DNA from: Priapulus caudatus
Taxonomy: Eukaryota > Priapulida > Priapulimorpha > Priapulimorphida > Priapulidae
Direction of reading: 5' to 3'
Assembly (NCBI RefSeq): GCF_000485595.1
Contig: NW_014577703.1
Location: 15,246 to 42,077 of the forward strand
DNA: 26,832 bases
The stretch's first letter is position 1, and each line of letters begins with the position of its first letter. The translations under genes and the position numbers were made by a program. Under the pieces are notes generated by a model that searched no databases, was not told where the DNA came from, and saw only the letters and a list, made by a program, of their open reading frames with translations. Shown here piece by piece: positions 22,150 to 26,832 of the stretch.

Positions 22150-25100
22150 ATGGCGAGAAAAGATGATCAAAAACTCGCCGAGGGTTTAGCGTGTATACGC
22201 GAGGCTGAAAAATGGTAAACATAATATTTTTCTTTATAATTATGCTTGCAGTTGATGTTTATTTTTATCCAGATAATTTCGTGATAGCAATGCGTGCTGT
22301 CATTAGTAATGTTTCATTACTAAGTATGGCCTATGATTATTCATAGTCAATATTGACAATAATAAAAATTTAAATGATGCATTCAATTCATGGTAAATAA
22401 ACACAAATTGCATTTACTACTAAAGTCTTAATGGTTAAGTACTCGTTATCGCCCAATAATTACACATAAATTCCGTTCAAATGTTTCTGTGAAAGCTACA
22501 ATTTTAATGCACCCATACAACTGCACAAATACATAAATTATGTATGTTATTATCATTGTTACTGTATATCAATATTAAAGCGATCATTGCGAGTTGTTTT
22601 CAGCGTTTTTTAGTGTTTATTCTCACTCTCATGATGCCTACCGTTGTTGCTTGAGTAACAGTAATTGTTGTGAAATAACAATAAAAATGTCTTAGAACCG
22701 CATGCAAAGACAAAATCATGCACGATTACAATTTGCCGTTCTCTTGTTGATTTTCGCTTCATGTCTCGCACTTTCTTGCGCGCTACCGCGTCCCAGACGG
22801 TCTAACAATTGCGGACAGCTAATGCAAAAAATCGCACCGCCGCAGATATTTTTGCGTCAGATATTAAAACACAGAGTGCATAGTAGCGTAACATCAAACA
22901 GAGCTGGTAAGTTGCTAAACCTCATGAGTCATAAAACTTAAGTCTTCAAAAGTCCTAGGGCACTATAACGCAAGACGGCCAGAGAGAAATAGATCAAATC
23001 CTCGTTGCGTACGCCAGCGAGAATACTTAATCACACAAATAGCATGCCCCTTTAGTTTTAATTATGCTTCACTTGTTTGCAGACGCCATTGTGATTTTGC
23101 AAAGCCTGACTCGAAAAAAATGTATGCTGCGTATGATGTGGTCAAATCAAATTTTTCTATGCTATAACTGCATAAAATATTGCGCTGCTTATTTTGAATG
23201 TTGGTGTAATCGGTGATATTTTTCGCTGTCAGCGGTGAACTATCTATATTTCAGCTATATTTCGTTTTTCTGAGCAAAATTCTCGAAATGATTGTTTTAA
23301 GGTTTCGTACTTCTTCTACTTCTACTTCTATACTGGACAGTTCGTAAGCCGAATACACGTCCAGTATAGCTAAGCCATGGTGTGCTGACCTAAGCTGGGT
23401 ACTGCCCAGGTAGTTGCGCCTTTTTTTAGCCTGAATGGGCACTGCAGGGTGTCACTAGCCAGCAAGTATTTTTTGCCGCCCCTCAGTGGTTCTTTTACGT
23501 CCCCATTGGCTTAGTATTACTATATTTACTAATACTGGATGACGGGACCGCCATTTTACGTGGTCATCCGAGCCACGGGAGATTCACAGTCTCCAATGTT
23601 GAGAGCCAGGTTTTAACATTTCTGTTGACCTGTGACGTGCGCATTCCCAATGCGTATAGCGTTCGGCTAACTTCGGCTCCAAGAACGAATGCATCATGGG
23701 ATGCCTGCTGTCAGTCATGACATCACCAGAGCCAGCATGTCAGGCAACACAGGAGCCGAAGGTAGCCAAATGCTATGCGCATTGGGAATGCGTACGTCAC
23801 AGGTCAACAGAAATGGCGCTCGAAATATCGCCGCTCGTCACTTCGAAATTTTGTAACAGGTTATATTAGTTTAATACAGAGTATTGTGATACATAGTAAG
23901 TCCCATGATAGCGGAGAAAGGTTTGTGTTTAGAATAAACCCAGTTTGGAAGTTCTAGTCTCGAAAAACACACCATAAAACCGCGCTGAGTGAATCACTCA
24001 GGGGCTCCTCCAAAGAAAAGAATAGGCTCGCGTTGTAACCGGGCTACTCTTGTTGGGTTACATTATTGTATCTAGGTAAAACCTAATAAGTACTGTTCAT
24101 TAGTTTAGTTTAGCACATATGCGTGAACACATTTGAGGGGTCCCAAACTTGATCCTCGGTATTCTTGAACTCTAAATTATAGTAAATAGCTTCTACTTCT
24201 ACCAAATCCTGTCTGCATGCATTCACTATACTAAAGATCTCTAAAGGAGGAGACTTGAGAGTTAGCCTAGAGGCATACACATGTCATAGACATAGAACGT
24301 GCCCATATATCAACTAAAAAAAAATTCTAATGCTATTTAAAGTTCAAATTTCCTTTCTGGCAGAATCTTCAATTTGGTGAATGCAGCCAGGATTTGGTAG
24401 ACACAGATGTAGACACTATTCAGTAACAGAGTACGTAGTGTTTCTATGGCAATGCATCTATTTATATCCAGCATGAAGACATCATTGTTCCAATGGAAAC
24501 CAGATCTAGATGGAGCAGCAGATGAGTACAAGAAAGCAGGTATTATTAAATAAGTTATAAATATAATTTTAATTATATTTAAGTTAAATTATAAATCAAG
24601 GAAGCCTAATTACTGATACACCCAATGAGTATGAGTACAACTTATGGTGGTTAAATAAGGGTGTAGAGCTCAGTATAGTTACTTTACTAATGTCACCATA
24701 TTATATTCACATTCTATTGGCAACGTTGCCAAAATTTGGTTAGGTAGTTGGTGTGGCTTTACCTGTCTTGAAGACATAACTAGGTTTCTGGAAAATCTAC
24801 ATCCAGTTGGTGTAGAGAGTGATAAACTGTTGTTGGAATTCTGCACTTCTCTGATTGTTTCAGCGATGGCATTTAAAGGTGCAGGAGCTACTGATCAAAC
24901 AAGAGACTGCTACATGAAAGCAGCTGATGCCTACTTAGAAAACAAAAAGTATCCTTTTGGTTTTAAGTTTATCTGCAACCCAGCTCAAGTCAAATTCTGA
25001 GTTCACAATGATTCAACTGTTCACGCCCATTCAACTATTTCCTGTGACAGGCAGTTATTATACTAGAAGTGATGTTCATGGTATTTTACTTAACCATATT

Positions 25101-25674
25101 GCAGTTTATACCATGCAGGAAAGTAAGTTGCAATTTTTATATATTTTTCTCTATCTCATCAATCGTTCTTCAATATACACCTTTATTTATCAACTGCTAT
25201 TTGAATATAGATGGCGAATTTCTCCATCATCTCTGTTATATATTTCATACTTACTTACATACTTTACGTACTTACTGATACAGTGGTATATAGTAAGGTT
25301 GCAATATGCTATGTCCTCTTGTCAAATGAGAATTCATTAAACTGCATTATCTATAAAAGTAATATGTATTGCTAAATTATACCGTATATTTATCTGGCTT
25401 CAATTGTTAATATCCTTTTCAGATTCAAGTAAGAATAATAGTCTATGCATTGATTAAGAAGCTATGATTTCTTCTGTAATCTATCCAATTATGGTGTACA
25501 TGTTGTTAATTTGTGCTCTGACTATGCTTACAGGTGTTACGAAGCTGCCGCATATGTTTTCCGAGAACAAGGCGACCTTGATGAAGCTATTAATCTAATA
25601 GAGAAGGCCATTGCCCTCTACAGAGAGCAGGGAACTGCGGACAGTGCAGCACAAGCTTACGATAAAGCTGGAGA
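22150..25674 (+). CDS. NAPG: Gamma-soluble NSF attachment protein, exons 1-4 (3' end outside the window)
   Basis: Gamma-SNAP is a helical-repeat adaptor that recruits the NSF ATPase to SNARE complexes during membrane fusion. Exons: 22150-22214, 24472-24539, 24864-24948, 25534-25674. The splice phases join cleanly. The product starts MARKDDQKLAEGLACIREAEK, then KTSLFQWKPDLDGAADEYKKAAMAFK, which parallels KTGFLKWKPDYDSAASEYGKAAVAFK of the family. Exon 4 gives FREQGDLDEAINLIEKAIALYREQGTADSAAQAYDKAGE, matching the second and third TPR-like helical pairs. Only about 120 of roughly 310 residues are present; exon 4 ends at donor GTAAGC (25675) and the remainder of the window is intron. Alpha-SNAP is less likely because of the KTxxxxWKPD segment. 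Confidence 0.9.
22702..23216 (+). CDS. Candidate nested gene: small secreted cysteine-rich protein
   Basis: I do not recognise a family. Inside NAPG intron 1, an ATG at 22702 (in-frame TAG three codons upstream) opens a 205 nt exon that ends at a perfect donor, G|GTAAGT (22907). A pyrimidine-rich acceptor ending TTTGCAG (23076-23082) lies 176 nt on, and the joined frame stays open to a TGA at 23214-23216. The 112-residue product has a basic start, a hydrophobic core (AVLLLIFASCLALSCA, residues 12-27) typical of a signal peptide, then a furin-like RPRR at 30-33. Seven cysteines follow at 37, 82, 95, 98, 102, 108 and 110, giving a C-terminal pattern CxxCxxxCxxxxxCxC. No poly(A) signal is evident close by, and exon 1 could instead splice to exons I cannot see. 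It may also be a chance ORF. Confidence 0.35.
23617..23815. mobile_element. Inverted-repeat MITE in NAPG intron 1
   Basis: About 199 bp, with roughly 60 bp arms. The left arm starts CATTTCTGTTGACCTGTGAC and continues GCGCATTCCCAATGCG...CTTCGGCTCC; the right arm is its inverse, GGAGCCGAAG...CGCATTGGGAATGCG...GTCACAGGTCAACAGAAATG. The loop of about 70 bp has no coding capacity. No target duplication is evident. Confidence 0.8.
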
Positions 25675-26202
25675 GTAAGCGCACATATAATTACCTGCAA
25701 TCACTATGAAGTGGAGTTATAGTAATTTAAACGGCTATAATATGCATAAAAATACCATCCCAACTTAAATGAAAATATCAGTAATTGAAACCAAGTCAAC
25801 TGCCATGGCAGTATGTATGCCCATTTACTACAATTTAGTTGTTTGATTAAAGGGATCCTTTACTCTAGGTTCTAGGGTTATTTTCAGTTAATTTAGGTTA
25901 AAATTATGCTACATAAAAAATTTCATGGTTTAATCACCATTAGAAATATTTTTTTAATGTTTTAAAACTAACGACTACAGTTTGATTACAATGGCGGTGG
26001 CGCCACTCAAAGTGCACGATCTGAAAAGTTGTGCAAAACGACTTTTCAGCCAAGGGCTACAGACCGGTGGGTGAGGGTGTTTCTTATTTATTAATTTAAA
26101 AGCAAAGGGATTGTAATATTTTATAAGCCACATATAGTTTCAGTCATATTATGGATAAATTTGTCCTAAAATGAACATCTTTCGGTTAAATAGCATTTAG
26201 GT

Positions 26203-26300
26203 TAGGGGTGTAACGATATACCGGTATATCGGTATATTGCAATATATTTTGAAAACTCGATATATCGCGATACAACTTCCGGATATCGATATTTTACGAT
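26203..26300 (+). mobile_element. Probable hAT-type transposon left end
   Basis: TTAGGGGTGTAACGATATACC followed by repeated CGATATATCG/GGTATA motifs is the kind of terminal sequence found in animal hAT MITEs (AGGGGTGTAACGATA ends). The matching right end is not in the window. Confidence 0.5.
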
Positions 26301-26498
26301 ACGGTGGTATAACAAGAAATAAATTACTTGACACTTGCCTTTATGTCTATATTGTTAATGGGCTCGAAAATTATGCACTGGCGGTGTATATATTACGAAA
26401 GCACAATGCCTGCACGCCGCCTACAGTATTACTGGTAAGCAACCACTGCATGGAGCACTGCGCGGTACTACTGCGCGGGCAGAGTGGGGCAACCGTGT

Positions 26499-26832
26499 AT
26501 GGCAGGCGAGGTGGGACATAAATGGTATTTAGTGACAGTCATATATTCGAATTAATGTCTATCATATATTCTATTTAGTGATAGTCATTAAATCAGCCAA
26601 TCATAGGCATGGAATTATTGTCAAACACGAAATGATTTAATGATAGACACTAAATGATTTAGTGTCTATCATTAAATCATTTAGTGTTTGTCATTAAATG
26701 ATTTAGTGTTTGACAATAATTCCATGCCTATGATTGGGTGATTTAATGATTATCACTAAATAGAATATATGATAGACATTAATTCGAATATATGACTGTC
26801 ACTAAATACCATTTATGTCCCACCTCGCCTGC
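26499..26832. repeat. Near-perfect palindrome reaching the window edge
   Basis: From ATGGCAGGCGAGGTGGGACA on the left to the complementary TGTCCCACCTCGCCTGC at the last base, about 330 bp fold back on themselves with the centre near 26665. Shared inner landmarks are AGTGACAGTCATATATTCGA and its inverse, and GGCATGGAATTATTGTCAAA and its inverse. The core has ATGATTTAGTGT units repeated about every 24 bp. Confidence 0.85.

Larger units (their letters stand above)
22215..24471 (+). other. NAPG intron 1
   Basis: This 2.26 kb AT-rich intron carries the candidate nested gene (22702-23216), a small hairpin (about 23331-23369, TATACTGGAC...GTCCAGTATA), a MITE-related fragment near 23443 and the inverted-repeat element at 23617-23815. 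No other exon was recognised. Confidence 0.6.
25675..26832 (+). other. NAPG intron 4, running off the window
   Basis: No exon was recognised after the exon 4 donor. The left 500 bp is plain AT-rich sequence, containing CAATGGCGGTGGCGCCACTC (25990-26009), a short piece resembling the interior of the 12857/19798 transposon. The right part is transposon-derived. Confidence 0.6.

Overview
This window is nuclear DNA from an intron-rich animal. The evidence is spliced genes with GT/AG introns, TTAGGG-type telomere-like repeats, and a heavy load of short inverted-repeat transposons. Protein similarity recalled from the families suggests an invertebrate (the AHCY reads 'KIQIKPQ' before exon 8, and the UBE2C N-terminus is divergent). 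I cannot resolve the phylum.

Layout. There are four conserved genes in two head-to-head pairs. On the minus strand, 5672-5792 is the first coding exon of V-ATPase subunit d (ATP6V0D1-like); its large first intron fills the left 5.6 kb and no further exon was recognised there. Facing away from it, across a 234 bp shared promoter with a TATA box, is AHCY (S-adenosylhomocysteine hydrolase, plus strand, ten coding exons, 6027-18298). Next come a convergent intergenic gap (18299-19482) and UBE2C (the APC/C-dedicated E2 enzyme, minus strand, five exons, 19483-21862). UBE2C shares a 287 bp CCAAT-box promoter with the gamma-SNAP gene NAPG (plus strand, first four exons, 22150-25674), which runs off the right edge.

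The genes are housekeeping genes (proton pump, methyl-cycle hydrolase, mitotic ubiquitin ligation, membrane fusion). They share promoters, not a pathway. I see no operon-like, CRISPR, phage or defence system.

The most notable observations are: (1) AHCY exon 8, and probably exon 9, carry multiple small compensating indels next to a noisy 1.4 kb minisatellite, which looks like unpolished long-read gap-fill rather than a dead gene; (2) a possible two-exon gene for a small secreted cysteine-rich protein inside NAPG intron 1; (3) several fold-back or MITE elements, two with about 10 bp flanking direct repeats as left by Mutator-type transposases; (4) splice sites embedded in tandem repeats (AHCY exons 2, 6 and 7) or abutting a transposon end (UBE2C exon 4); (5) a palindrome of more than 330 bp that stops exactly at the right edge of the window.
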